From Nannobrachium achirus (taxonomy: Eukaryota; Chordata; Actinopteri; Myctophiformes; Myctophidae), in assembly GCA_963921795.1 (NCBI GenBank), contig OY997661.1:36691970-36755969 (forward strand): DNA of 64,000 nucleotides, given 5' to 3'. The notes below the pieces were generated by a model, which was given only the letters and a program-made list of their open reading frames with translations, did not search any database and had not been told where the DNA came from. The number at the start of each line of letters is the position of its first letter. Positions within the stretch are counted from its first letter, which is position 1. Below, piece by piece: positions 33,916-45,527 of this stretch. Made by a program: the position numbers and the translations under genes.

Positions 33916-35650
33916 GTATGTATTATCCTTATCGTTGACTTTGTATCAGTGAACTGTAGGCTACTCTCCTGTACTTTTTCCCTATGCTACTTTTTCCTAT
34001 ACGAATACATTATTCAATCAATCTATCAGGTCCTCCTCGTCTGATGAGCTCTCTGACACAGAGAGCTGGATGGAAGGATCCCTGGAAGAGTGGCAGCCGT
34101 GGCAGAAACACACTGACGATCGTTTCGTTGACGGTACGTTTTTTTTTTTTTGTAATATATATTTGTTATTTTCAGGCTCGAGTAAGTCTGCTAACCTCGC
34201 TTCACCAGCGGCACCCCGTGGGAAGCCTGGTTTCTATTGCTAACCAACTAGTGTGATCGTTCGAAAGCCCGCCTACTGTATCTGGTTATGTACACCCTTA
34301 CATATCCGGAATAGACCCAGACCGGATCAACAACTGGCATAGTAACTTGATCCCAGTCTTCGGGATGGCCAACGGTTAAGCATTAACGCTTAATGGTGAC
34401 CGATAAAAAAGAAAAGCAACCCACAAAAACCCCATACACCAACGTCTTTGGAATCGTACACGCTGACTTGTTCATCAGGAAACAAAAGCTCAGATTATAA
34501 TTTTTTATTTTTTTCCCAAAACGGACCCCTGTCACATTAAATCCTGTTTAAGAAGAGCTTAAAACACAACTTGACGAGTGGAACGTTAATCAGTCTTGGT
34601 TGTGCGAAAATAACACAAAGCTCAGACTCGTAATGATGCTTCATCAGCACACATAAAACACGGGCGAGAGATACAATTAAAGGTGATACACCATGCATTT
34701 AAAAAAAAAAAAAAAATCTTCAAAAACGGCCGTCGTTGACGCCAGCGACGGCAGCAAATCTGGACAGCCTGTTTTGAGAACCCGTGGGATGCTTTTAACC
34801 TCCGCCTTGCCAAAACCAGAGAAAGACACAACGGTCAGAAATGGGACTTTGTGAGGATAGAAGGTGCTAGTGGGACCCCAAAAAAAGGTTTTAAAATAGG
34901 AAAAGTGAAATTTCATGGTGTATCACCTTTAATGAAATAGACATCACGTTTCTTAGCCGATGTTTCAACCATTCCAAAAGTCGATTGGAAATTATTGCTC
35001 TGCACAACAAACTCGAGGAGTGGGGGGAAAGAGTCGATCTACTTGAAGCTGCTGTTATGCTACAAATTACTGACTGATGATGTCAATCCTACCGTTTCTT
35101 TGTAAAAAGATTTCTTATTGAAAACATTTGTAGGCTATTCTTGTTTCTCCTAGCTTTATTGTTTTTAATGTGTAAATATGGCACTTTATTATGGAGAAAA
35201 ACTCCTTTAACCATTAAAATTTCCTTAATGGTTAACGGTTATTTAACCGATAAGGCCTTACGGTTACCGGTTAAGAACAATTCTCCATTTGGCCATCCCT
35301 AAATGGTCTGCGAATGCCTAAACGTGCATGTCTAAACATATCTGTTATTATCAGGTTCGTTTGATGAGGGTGATGATGATGAAGATGTTGATGTTGGTGA
35401 TGCTTCCCCACGTGGTGGAGGTAAGAATAATTTTGTGTTGATTTCAATGCTTTTCACCTACAGACATTTCAACTGAACTTTTCATTCAAATTGAGTCGTA
35501 AATAAGTTTATTTTATTTTTGTATAATACGTTTATTTTATTTTTGTATGTGTTTTCAGATGCTGATCCGAATAGGCCTGCATCTGTGTCAGGCAGAGAGA
35601 CACAGATACACAAATGCGGTAAGATTATTTTTATTTTCCTCGCTCTTAGC

Positions 35651-35681
<31 letters not shown>

Positions 35682-38600
35682 GAGAGATATATATATATAT
35701 ATATAGAGAGAGAGACTAAGTAATGTATTTTATTGTAATTGTATTGCTTAGCTTTTCACAAAAAATATATATAATAATTGATTTTATTTTGGAATGTGTT
35801 TTCAGATGATGATCTGCAGAGGCCAGGCAGTGGGACACAGACCGGCAAACACAAAACAGGCCACGGTAAGATCCCCCCACCCCCTGCTTTTACTGCTTAG
35901 CACTATAGGCCTATATATAGGAGGCGCGACGTTGGTGCAGTGGTTAGTGCATATGCCCTTCATGCGGAATTTTGAGTGGTTCAAACCCTCTGCCTAGGCC
36001 GACGTCAGCAAGGGGGAGAAGACAACAGTCACCTCATGGCCTCCCCTAAGTAACAAGAAATCTTGTGAAATAAAATGTCGCCAACCAGTCATCAAGGATT
36101 TTGATTTTGTGGAGCTGATGATACACAAGTTTAATGAAACATTCATTTTCCATTTAATTAAGAAGCTAGATATATAAAGTAGCATTGCTGACCTTCAAAT
36201 AATGGATAAAAAAGACCAAGGAATAACAGAAAATTGTAAAGAAAGATGGATAACAAATCATTTTAGTATCATGTCATTGTTGTGTTCATTCTAAATGGAC
36301 ACAGACATGTAGATACAAAAGAATACTTAATGTCAAGTACAAAGCCTACTGACATGGTTTGGAAATCTGTCTCACACAAGAGCTTCATTTTAGCAGTTAC
36401 AGTTAAGCTGATTTTCCATAACAGTTTTTTAGACACCGCACCGCACAGCATTTTAATATGTAGGTTTTCCACTACAGTATATCCAACTGCAGGGCTGGGG
36501 AACACAATTCTGCCTATAATCGACCTCTTTATAAACAGATATATAAAACAAACAGGCGTTGCTTTTATATTTGCTTTGCAGCCGTGACTGCAAACTAAAA
36601 TCTGTCTCAAATTATGAAGACACAGCTCAGCCAGTGAGCCAGATTCTCCGACCAATCAGTATCAGTAGCGCGTATACGTCACTTTTAGTTTTAAGGCACC
36701 GCTTGGACCAGCCCGGACCCACTCTAGAGTGGATACTTAAAGGGATATTCCACTTTCAAAAAAACCTTTGGTCATTTTATTGTCTAATCAGACTTTTATG
36801 AACACCCTGAACAGTTTTTAATTTACTTCATTCAATATTTAGATATTTGATGTAAATGTTATCTGGCCCTCCAGGCTCAGGGCCTCTCCACATACGCACC
36901 CATTGTAACTTCAAACTCCATTTTAACTCATTCTGTGCCGATCCCGAACTAGTTCGGCTTTATTTCAATCCAATACAATTTTTTTTTTATTAATTCACTT
37001 ACCCCGAGCTGCTTGTAGAGTCGTGGGTGGTCCTGGCTCGCTAGCCAGCTAGCCATTCTACTCTGTCCGACGATATATTCCATTAAAAATGGTTTAAAAT
37101 ACATTTTTGAGCTCCCCAATGTTCACCCAATGTTCGGCGCCGCTTCCGATGAGTACACGAGTGTGCCGATCCCGAAGTAGTCCGGCTTTTTTTAATGAAA
37201 TGAATAAAATGATAAGAGGCCTTCTGAAGCCTGGCCTGATTTTTCTAGCTACTAGCCGAAAGCTAGCAACCTCCCGGCCGGCCGTTATTTGCGAACGAAA
37301 TCGCCAATCTCCGCCTAATCCAATGAAAGACCACATCTTTGAAGGCTTATATCTCTGGATTGTGTCTTTAGGGAAGCGGCGCGAGGTTTATTTACGGCGA
37401 AATCGCCCAAAAATGATCTTTTAGATGACAAAATGGGAATAGCCATTCTGTTAGCATTATCATCCGGGACCTTTCCATGACGTGCATGAACGTGAGCACG
37501 TGAGGTCCTGGAAGGTGAGGTCCTGGAAGCTAAAGCGCTCGCCTATGAGAGTTACCCTGGCATTCTATGGCCCCTAGAGGGCGCTGGCACTAAATGAGTT
37601 AACCATGATAGATTCATTAAAAACACACAATTTTTTTTCTGGTGACTCATATTACCCTCCTAATACGTGAGCAGACCGTGTTTTTTCAATAACCTTTTTC
37701 TTTTATTTTTAATAATTCTTTGGGAAAATGGAAAAAATTAAATACAATAATATTTTATTAAAAATAAATGAAAGAAGTTATTGAAAAAACACTGCCTGCT
37801 CACGTATTAGGAGGGTATTATGAGTCACCAGAAAAAATAATGTGTGTTTTTAATGAATCTATCATGGTTAAAATGGAGTTTGAAGTTACAATGGGTGTGT
37901 ATGTGGAGTGGCCCTGGGTAACATTTACATCAAATATCTAAATATTGAACGAAGCAAATTAAAATCTGTTCATGGTGTTCATAAAAGCCTGATTAGACGA
38001 TAAAATGACCAAAAGTTTTTTTCAAAGTGGAATATCCCCGTTTTGTACCACTTTCACACCACTCTACCCAGTTCCTTGTTGTGAAAACCCGACACAAGTG
38101 TGTGGGATGGGGCCATGCATATGGAAAACCGGCTTTAGTCAGGTGGAGAAATATGAAAAAGAACACAAAAAAGGCCTGGTCCTTCAGGCTTCAGTACAGT
38201 GCAATTATTGTAGGGGTCCATTTGGTTCCATTTGTACACTCCCCTGAGTTACACATACTGTACCCATAAGGGTCCATTTGGTTCCTATCATTTAGCTGGG
38301 GACCCCCTAGAACTCCTTAACAGTTTCTATGCCAGCCCATTTCAGTGTTTTTTTACGACCACAAGAAAACACTGTTTACACATCTATCCGTTCTGTCCAT
38401 TCCTTTCAGTACCCTGGGTGACGCTAAATTCTACCACAGTTACACTCATACGATCATGCTAACAAAATGAGCTAATAGCTACTTTTGCGTCGGGCGCTCC
38501 GCGCACACGCTCCGTGCATGTGATGGTAACGATCGGAACCGCGTTGCCACCAGCTGCTCAGATCTTTTTTCCGAATGAAGCTACGACTTACGGGTGAGGA

Positions 38601-39455
38601 GGAAAGTGTGTGTTTGTGTTTCATGCATTCTAAGGTCTTTTCACAACAAAACAGTCACTTCCTTCCGTACACTTCCTGTTTTCATTCAGTCACATGATCT
38701 GCCACTGGAGACAAGCGTTTAGGTTCCGTACGGAACCCTTGTTGTTAAATCGGCAAAAATAATGTATTTTGAGTTTTATAACAAAAATAGCCTATTCTCG
38801 TCAATCTTCGTCTGTGGCCTGGCTGCCTAATTAATCATTCTCGTCAATCTACCCCCGTGGCTTGGAAACTGTTAAGGCCCCCTGGGGATCCCCAGACCCC
38901 ACTTTGAAAACCAATACTCTATTGTAGCCCTTTGCAGTAAAAACTGATGCTGTGATTTTACCTTTGCTGTCGGCAAGTACGGGGACTTCTGATGGTTGTG
39001 TGTTATATCCAATCCATTACTGTTGCATTCTTATAAAATCCAAACGTTGCGTTTCGCCACTGGAATAATCCATAGAGTTATGGAACTATCACGTTAGTTT
39101 GTTTACAAGTCGCTTTGTCGCACAGTTGCGAGCGTCATTTTACACACACCAGTGTGCTGCGTCGGAAGTAGCAGATCTACACGTTTACAACCCATCAAAA
39201 TGCAACACGCTGTGGGCTTATAGATCTGCAGCTTTCCCGCAGGCAGCTTTTTCTTTTTTCTTCTTTCCGTTGCACTGTGTTTAGCAGCGCTCACTTTTGA
39301 ACTAATGATTTGTAACAGTAAACGTGAGTTCAGAGTTCCACAGCAGGTTAATTATTTAATGCTAAAATCCAGTGAATCCGATTAATAACTTGTAAGACCG
39401 ATAAATCGACCGATTCAGGTATTCATGTATATATATATGTATATATCATATGCCT

Positions 39456-39490
<35 letters not shown>

Positions 39491-41167
39491 CTATTGTATA
39501 TGTACTGTATGGTAATCTATCTATTTAAATAATTTATAGGTTGTGGACATAAACGTGTGCAGCCTCCTGCATCTACTGGCTGGAGGAGTGAGGAGGAGAC
39601 TCCTTGGTGTCCCTTGGAGTTTCCATTTACAGCACAACCTGGGCCCATGAACGAGGCTGCAGCTCTACAATCAGAGCGCCCAGTGGACTTCCTTGGCCTG
39701 TTTCTAACGGAGGAGGTACTGCAGACCATCGTGGACCAAACCAATATATATGCAGCGAAGATCATCAGCACTATCAATTTCACTGAAATGCCCGGTTCAA
39801 AGGCCAGGCGATGGAAGCCGGTCACAGTGGAGGAGATGAAGAAATTTCTGGGACTCTTTTTCCTGACTGGACTTGTTTGGAAACCAGAGATGGAGCTTTA
39901 TTGGAGGGAATGTGTACACGAGACACCATATTTTGGCAAAGTCATGCCTCGCAACAGGTTCCAGTTAATCTTTCGCTTCCTCCACTTCAGCAACGCTGAG
40001 GATACGGGCACAGACCGACTGTACAAGATACGACCGGTCCTTGATTATCTCGTGAGCAGATTCCAGGCCATGTACCAACCATCACAGGACATCTCCATAG
40101 ATGAGGGGACACTGCTTAATAGGGGGCGCCTTGGCCTCAAGGTCTACAATCCCATGAAGCCTGTGAAGTACGGGATAAAATCATACATCTTGTGTGACTC
40201 AGCCACTGGATATTGCCACAACATCCGCCCGTATTGTGGGCAACACGCCAGCTTGTCAGCGACGGTTCACTCCCTCCTTGGTGACCTTGAGGGTCAAGGT
40301 TACAAACTTTTTATGGATAACTTCTACAATTCGGTCGGTCTCTGTAATGAACTCCTGGCCGAGAACACCCATGCATGCGGGACCATCAGGGCAAACAGAG
40401 GTTGCCCTGAAGTAATTCAAAAACCAAATCTCCGTCTGGGGGAGAGAGTTGTCCGTCACCAGGACAACGTCATGGTCATGGCATGGAGGGACGCCAACAT
40501 TGTGCGCATGGTCTCTACCTTCCACCACAACACCACAAGGAAGGTAACAGTCTGGCGGAAGTCTTTGAAAGCCCAGGTAGAGAAAGAAAAGCCAGATTGT
40601 GTAATAGAATACAACAAAAAGATGAACGGAGTTGACAAATTAGACCAGAATCTCTCTTTTTATCCGTGCATGAGGAAGAGTTACAAGTGGACGAACAAGT
40701 TTATGTTGTACATGTTCTCCATCTGTATGTTCAATTCCTTCGTGGTGTATCGGGCCAGAAATCCTGAGGGCACCTTTAAAGAAATGCTGGGCTTTATCGA
40801 AGCTGTTGTCCAGGCCTGGACCTGCCCCAACCCGGGCCCCCGAGCCCTGGCACCTGATCCTCGGGCCATTAAGAGCTCTCGCCATCGCTCTGAAAACATC
40901 CCGCCGACAAACAAGAAGTACCCGACAAGAATCTGTCAAGTATGCAGTGATGAGGGAAAGAAGAGGTGCGAGACGCGCCACCAATGCGCTGTGTGCCTTG
41001 TGCCATTGCACAAGATGTTCTGTTTTGATAAATACCACACGAATTATGATTTTGCAAGAGCCCTCCCCCACAGGCACGCACGCAGGCGCAAGTACAAACA
41101 CACACCTGTTCAGTGGCTGACAGCCCCCCCGCCGGGCCCCCCCCCCCCCCAAGTTCCAACACAGTAG
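33701..41167 (+). CDS. piggyBac-type transposase (PGBD-like), six exons
   Basis: Exons 33701-33915, 34030-34133, 35355-35420, 35559-35618, 35806-35865 and 39540-41167; the first intron is phase 2 and all later ones phase 1. They give 2133 nt, 710 residues, ending in TAG. Exons 1-5 encode an acidic, serine-rich N-terminus. Exon 6 holds the DDE_Tnp_1_7 fold. The catalytic aspartates are D356 (SIDEGTLLNRGR), D428 (LFMDNFYNS) and D534 (MNGVDKLDQ), the D268/D346/D447 equivalents of the moth enzyme. The C-terminal cysteine-rich domain has C-x2-C, C-x5-C-x2-C, then H, C, H (CQVC..CETRHQCAVC..H..C..H). The family excises and inserts DNA at TTAA. The frame is fully open, so it may be active or recently active. 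Start chosen as the first ATG in the spliced frame. Confidence 0.85.
34030..34133 (+). CDS. Transposase exon 2
   Basis: 104 bp between TCTATCAG and GTACGT. Encodes SSSSDELSDTESWMEGSLEE and WQPWQKHTDDRFVD, an acidic stretch with possible casein-kinase-type serines. Confidence 0.7.
34360..35310. mobile_element. DNA transposon in intron 2, itself interrupted
   Basis: Left end CGGGATGGCCAACGGTTAA and right end TTTGGCCATCCCTA are inverted, with TTAACCGATAAGG..CGGTTACCGG subterminal motifs. A TTAA-flanked MITE (34681-34928) sits inside. No clear target duplication for the outer element. Confidence 0.55.
34681..34928. mobile_element. TTAA-flanked MITE (AGGTGATACACCATG)
   Basis: TTAA at 34677-34680 and 34929-34932. 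Ends AGGTGATACACCATG and CATGGTGTATCACCT are perfectly inverted. Confidence 0.8.
35355..35420 (+). CDS. Transposase exon 3
   Basis: 66 bp, phase 1-1, acceptor TTATTATCAG, donor GTAAGA. Encodes SFDEGDDDEDVDVGDASPRG, strongly acidic. Confidence 0.7.
35559..35618 (+). CDS. Transposase exon 4
   Basis: 60 bp, phase 1-1, acceptor GTGTTTTCAG, donor GTAAGA. Encodes DADPNRPASVSGRETQIHKC. Paralogous to exon 5. Confidence 0.65.
35806..35865 (+). CDS. Transposase exon 5 (duplicate of exon 4)
   Basis: 60 bp, phase 1-1. Encodes DDDLQRPGSGTQTGKHKTGH. Same length, splice context (TTTTATTTTKG.ATGTGTTTTCAG) and pattern as exon 4, so a tandem exon duplication. Confidence 0.65.
35925..36066 (+). mobile_element. 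tRNA-derived SINE
   Basis: A-box-like TTGGTGCAGTGGTTAGTGC and B-box-like GTGGTTCAAACCCTCTGCC in tRNA spacing, followed by a non-tRNA body with the CAGCAAGGGGGAGAAG segment. Lies in intron 5 of the transposase. Confidence 0.7.
36741..38039. mobile_element. Foldback element, relative of 18588-20245
   Basis: Ends AGGGATATTCCACTTTC and GAAAGTGGAATATCCC inverted. Inner sequence and the CTCCTAATACGTGAGCAG palindrome (37660-37812) match 18588-20245. It contains a piggyBac-type MITE at 36927-37598. No matching target duplication found. Confidence 0.65.
36927..37598. mobile_element. piggyBac-type MITE, copy 2
   Basis: TTAA at 36923-36926 and 37599-37602. Ends CTCATTCTGTGCC and GGCACTAAATGAG. The relative at 18780-18795 reads TTTTAACCATGAT uninterrupted, giving the empty site. 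About 680 bp like the copy at 26720, with a conserved 80-codon minus-strand frame (37094-37336). Confidence 0.75.
38040..39539. other. Rest of transposase intron 5
   Basis: No exon seen. It contains a GGTCCATTTGGTTCC duplicate near 38215 and 38273, a CCTGGGGATCCCCAGACCCC repeat fragment near 38880, a hairpin relative at 39163-39236 and a (GT)n tract at 39459-39489 close to the exon 6 acceptor. Confidence 0.45.
39540..41167 (+). CDS. Transposase exon 6: DDE catalytic domain and zinc-binding tail
   Basis: 1628 bp, acceptor AATTTATAG, one uninterrupted frame. Contains all three catalytic aspartates, the YNPMKPVKYGIKSYILCDS block, the KWTNKFMLYMFSICMFNSFV helix region, the cysteine-rich domain and a proline-rich tail (PPPGPPPPQVPTQ). 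G/C-rich relative to flanks. Confidence 0.92.
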
Positions 41168-41516
41168 GCAACAGCGGCCATCAGAAGACACAATATAACA
41201 GTATAAATCAGGGGTCTTCAACGTTTTCAGGCCAAGGACCCCTTGGTTAAGAGAGAGATGGAGCAGGGACCCCCACAACCTTTTCATAGATTCCATATCT
41301 ACAAGCTCACAAGCTTGTAGATCGGCTATTTTCGGCTACAGTTCTCAGAATATGGACACTAGGGTTCAAGTGGTTAATATAAAAAGGATTGGAAGATTTG
41401 GAGGACCCCCTGTAGTAACTCTCTCCGCCCCTGCACCTGTTTGAAGTTTCTATTTGTGATGTACTTCTATTTGTGATGTGTGGGGGGGGAAAGAAACCTA
41501 AATTTGATCTGTGCAA

Positions 41517-41522
41517 AATAAA
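41517..41522 (+). terminator. Candidate polyadenylation signal of the transposase
   Basis: AATAAA about 350 bp after the stop, followed by T/G-rich sequence (GTCTGTAAAAAGTGATC, GGGCGTGTGTT). Confidence 0.5.
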
Positions 41523-42073
41523 ACACTTGAATGTAAAAGCAGTTGAATAAAAGTCTGTAAAAAGTGATCCTCCGGGCGTGTGTTATTGCCCTATTAGTTA
41601 TTACACTATGACACTTATTGGCCTATTACATAATTACACTTTTACACTTATGACACTATTACTCTTATTGCCCTATTACATTATTACTTATTAACCTATT
41701 AAACTGTTACTATTAGTTATTGCCCTATTACACTTATAGCCCTATTATTACACTAATACACGTATTGTCCTATTACACATATAGCCCTATTACACTATAA
41801 CACTAAATACACTAATACACTTATCTGATAAGTGCCTGAAGCCATTAAGACAAATATCAAGTGAGTTATCCGCTTGAAAAGAGACCATTCACAAAAACAT
41901 CAATACATCTTTTCTCAGAGGGCTTAATTTTGGAGAAAACAAGGGTTCCCTTTTCTGGTGAAACTATAGGTTATCCTCTTTCATCTGAGCTATTGTGTGA
42001 CATTGTCGTCCAAACGCAAATAGTAAAAAAAAGCCTGATGGTCAATTTTTAATGGTGCCAGTAAATGAGTTAA

Positions 42074-42809
42074 AAGTCCCTGTGTAAATCTTCTCTGTAA
42101 TACATCAATGTTTAGACTGTCCAGAAATATTACATCACACTAAATTAGTGTGATAGAATATTTCGGTACAATCAATCTCAGGGTGAAGCATGATTGAGTC
42201 AAAGTTTTGAGAGTTGAGTCGGAGACTCCTCCAACGTCTCTGATAGCCCACTTCCATCAGGACTCCCTAGCATTTATTTCATATTTGTTCATGATTTTGC
42301 TTATGATCTGCTCCCAGTATGAAATGTACTATAAAATATAGTCAGACATAGCTTACCTCAGCCTTAATGTGTGAATGTAAATCTACTTTTATCCTCTTAA
42401 TACTAAATTAAACATACGGTATAACAGTTTCGTATCTTTGATTAAACACACCTCATCAGACTTTTCCAGTAGTTGAGCTTATATTTCAAACACTAATGAT
42501 TATATTATGTCCAACAAGTTAAATGTATATGAAAACAAGATTGATTTTGATTACTCTAACTTGTAATTAAAAGAAGGAAATACACATTTTACTTTGATTT
42601 CGCAAAGTCTCATGTGCAAGCACACTTTGATGCAGTATCTACGATCAACATAAGACATCTGTGTCTTTTAACCCTAAAAGAACAATCCCATTGTTCCTGT
42701 TACTTGTGCCCCAAAGTTGCGGTTGGGTGTATTTGAACAAAAATAAATGGATAAATAAACATCTGGCTTCCAAAATGACTGACAAGTATTGATGGAGTGG
42801 TCAGATAAG
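42074..42809 (+). other. Displaced 3' flank of gene A
   Basis: Colinear with 61613-62085 downstream of gene B: CTCTGTAATACAT, AGTGTGATAGAATATTTC, GCATGATTGAGTCAAAGTTT, TTGTAATTAAAAGAAGGAA, GTGCCCCAAAGT. Includes AATAAA at 42742-42747, the equivalent of 62002-62007. Now separated from the gene A stop codon by 9.8 kb of transposon. Confidence 0.8.
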
Positions 42810-44968
42810 CAGACCTGCCAACCTGTACGCATTTTGCGTAGAAAGCGCGCATTTTACGTCTCTACGCAGGTACGCAAACTCCTCTAACGGCTACGCATTT
42901 TCGGGGGATGGTAAACGACACATTCTGCAGCACACAAGGCGAAACATTTCTGCTCCCTGGCGTGTAGTTCCTCCAGGCACAACTTGAATGGTGTGTGAAT
43001 GGGGCGCATGGCGCTGCTAAGCACTAGAACAGAAGCTATGCTCGTTTTTTCGGCAGAAGAAGGATTTAACCGGATGGAAACGTGGAGTTTGTTTTGGTTT
43101 CATGTCAGTCACTCATAGCTATCGCCAGCTATCGCCACTCGGTTTGTACATATCGCGGCAATATTAATCAGATTAATTTATTAAGAAGATAAACGTAGAA
43201 TGGCCGTGTTGTGCGAGTCGTCGGGAGTCGATGCAGTTGCACAGGGACTATTCGCCCCCACAATGCTGCCATGCAACAAGTAGTAGTCTTAACAGGTAAT
43301 AGGATAAACTTTTAAAACACTCCTCTGAAGTGAATTCACATGTCAAAGCAGCCACGATGGTGAGAATGAAATGGTTGAAATGGTTGTTATGATGTTGTTG
43401 CTCCTCTTCGCGATGCGACCGCGGTTTCAATCAAGTGAATCAGCTTGTTGTGTATGAAGCCCGTGTTATACTTCGTCATACGACGGTGTTGCACGCAAGC
43501 AAAGTCGGAAAACTTGTGACCCAGGTGAACTGAAATGAACTGAAGCATACATTGACCATGATTGGGCTTTAGAGTAAAGATCCAAAATAATGAAAATAAA
43601 ATACTGGGCTGCCTGTTCCACTATCTCTAAATGAGTATGAATGAATTAGGAGGACTATGTGTATTGTCAAAAACATTAAAATATATGAAGACATTAATGG
43701 TTTATTAACACTTCGCCAGCCGAAATGGAATGGCTTGTTGGTAGTATCTTATGATCTGAACCGCATTCATTTTACAAGACCTTCAGCGCTATGTCACGTA
43801 GTCTTCATCCCCCATAACCATCACGCGATCCCCGTTGTATACTCACCACAGTCCCCAGCGAAATTCCTCAGTCTGCATTGGCTTAGAGTGGCGGTTTCGG
43901 CCGACGCATCTTCTCCCTGTGCGTTTCGCGTGCGCGATCCGTTCACATAAATGTCGGATCAAATAATCCAAGTATGACTCTAGAGTAGATATGAACATTT
44001 TCGCTAGCTTAGCCCCCGGCACTCCAGCTATGCTAGCACTAACGTCTAAACAGAAAATGGATGGTAGCTGGGAAGCTATTACAGGGAAAGGACCTGACGT
44101 CACTTATGCTTCATGTCAGAGGAGCCATGCGCTATCGATGGACGAGCGGTGACTAGGGAAGGTTAGACGATCGCCGATTTTCGGATAAAAATCATTTATT
44201 TCGTTTTTAATGACCCAGTACAGAAAATTACAGGACGGCTGAGACATCCTTTCTCAGATGTCCGGTATAAACGTTTTTAATATTAAGAGGCTCCCCGTGG
44301 CTTGGAAAGTGTAGCCTCTATGAATGAATACACAGACTAGACGGTATGTGATCTATACACAATGTAGGCCTATATATCAATTAATGAATGCAATAGAAAC
44401 CTACATGAACCTACTTTCAACTTCATGCAAATCATGCACAGAAATGTGGTTTTATTTAGGCTGCTCAATCAATTAACAATGTTTAACAAAGACACAGGTA
44501 AATATTTACAGGTAAATAGCCTACCTGACAATGTAAAGCTATTTTGCAATTTGAATAACATGATTATATTGATGTATGTTCATTCATAAAGTCACTGACT
44601 GTTTTGCTAGTCTATTGTTAACTAACTCTGAGCAAGTGCAGTTAGTATATTTTATTAAAGATTTGTCAACAATATTGCCAATGCAACATTACTGGTAATA
44701 CTAGCCTACTTTTTCTCAGGACCAAATGGCAATTTTATTTAAAAGGTTGTTATAACATCTTGCCTCCATTATTATATCCAGACATGCAATGTGCTACATT
44801 TCTGGTGTGAAATTTCGTCAACATAACTGTAAAGGTCCCACCCAAAAAGGCGCATGGGACCCCCTGTTTTGTGCGTGAAAACCGCAAAATTTGTACCGCG
44901 GGCGCTGCGGGCGCACTTCGTGCCCGCGCATGAGTACTCAAAGAAATTTCCCAGAGTTGGCAGGTCTG
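42810..44968. mobile_element. hAT-like element, 2.16 kb, non-coding
   Basis: Perfect 13-bp inverted ends CAGACCTGCCAAC and GTTGGCAGGTCTG. Subterminal TACGCATTTTGCGTAG and GCGCACTTCGTGCCCGCGC motifs. No transposase frame. Target duplication not clear (CAGATAAG and GAGGATAAG are only similar). Confidence 0.6.
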
Positions 44969-45527
44969 GAGGATAAGTCATGTTTTTAACAGCGGTGGCA
45001 AATCATAAATGTGTGGTTAGGATTAATAGCCATGGCTAATTTCTTAGAAAAGCAAGGTAAACAATATTGCCTACTATAAATTAAGAGCAAGGTATAAAAC
45101 AGATTCTAGGCATAGACTAAAATATTTACAGACAGTAGTAGTGTTATATCCTAATATCCTCATACAATGTGAAGGTTGGCAATAGGCAATACGTTGGCAA
45201 TGGAAAATAATTTGCATGCTCTGTCTAAATGTGTTGTTTATTATGAACAATGTATTTTATCTCCCCTCTTTCTGCCTCCCAGATGTCTTTCCTACCAAAT
45301 TATCAGTGAAAAAACACTACCACTGTGACCAGTGTGGGAAAAGATTCAATGGCAAAAGGTACAGCAGACGCAATCATCTCAACATTCACCAGAGAAAACA
45401 TACAGGAGGAAAACCCTTACTCTGTCACCAGTGTGGGAAAAGGTTCGTCACAAACGATATTCTCAGAAGACACCAGATAAGACATACAGGAAGAAACCCC
45501 ACCATTGCGATCTGTGTGGGGAAAAGC

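Larger units (their letters stand above)
32253..42069 (+). mobile_element. Complete piggyBac-type transposon, 9.8 kb
   Basis: TTAA duplications at 32249-32252 and 42070-42073. Ends CTCATTTACTGCCACCA and TGGTGCCAGTAAATGAG are inverted repeats with one mismatch in 17. It encodes a six-exon DDE transposase (33701-41167) on the plus strand. The insertion lies nine bases after the gene A stop codon. In gene B the equivalent site (61609-61612) is an unoccupied TTAA with matching flanks on both sides (CTGTAATACAT follows in both). Its introns have collected at least five further elements. It is unusually long for piggyBac, because of introns and nested insertions. Confidence 0.85.
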
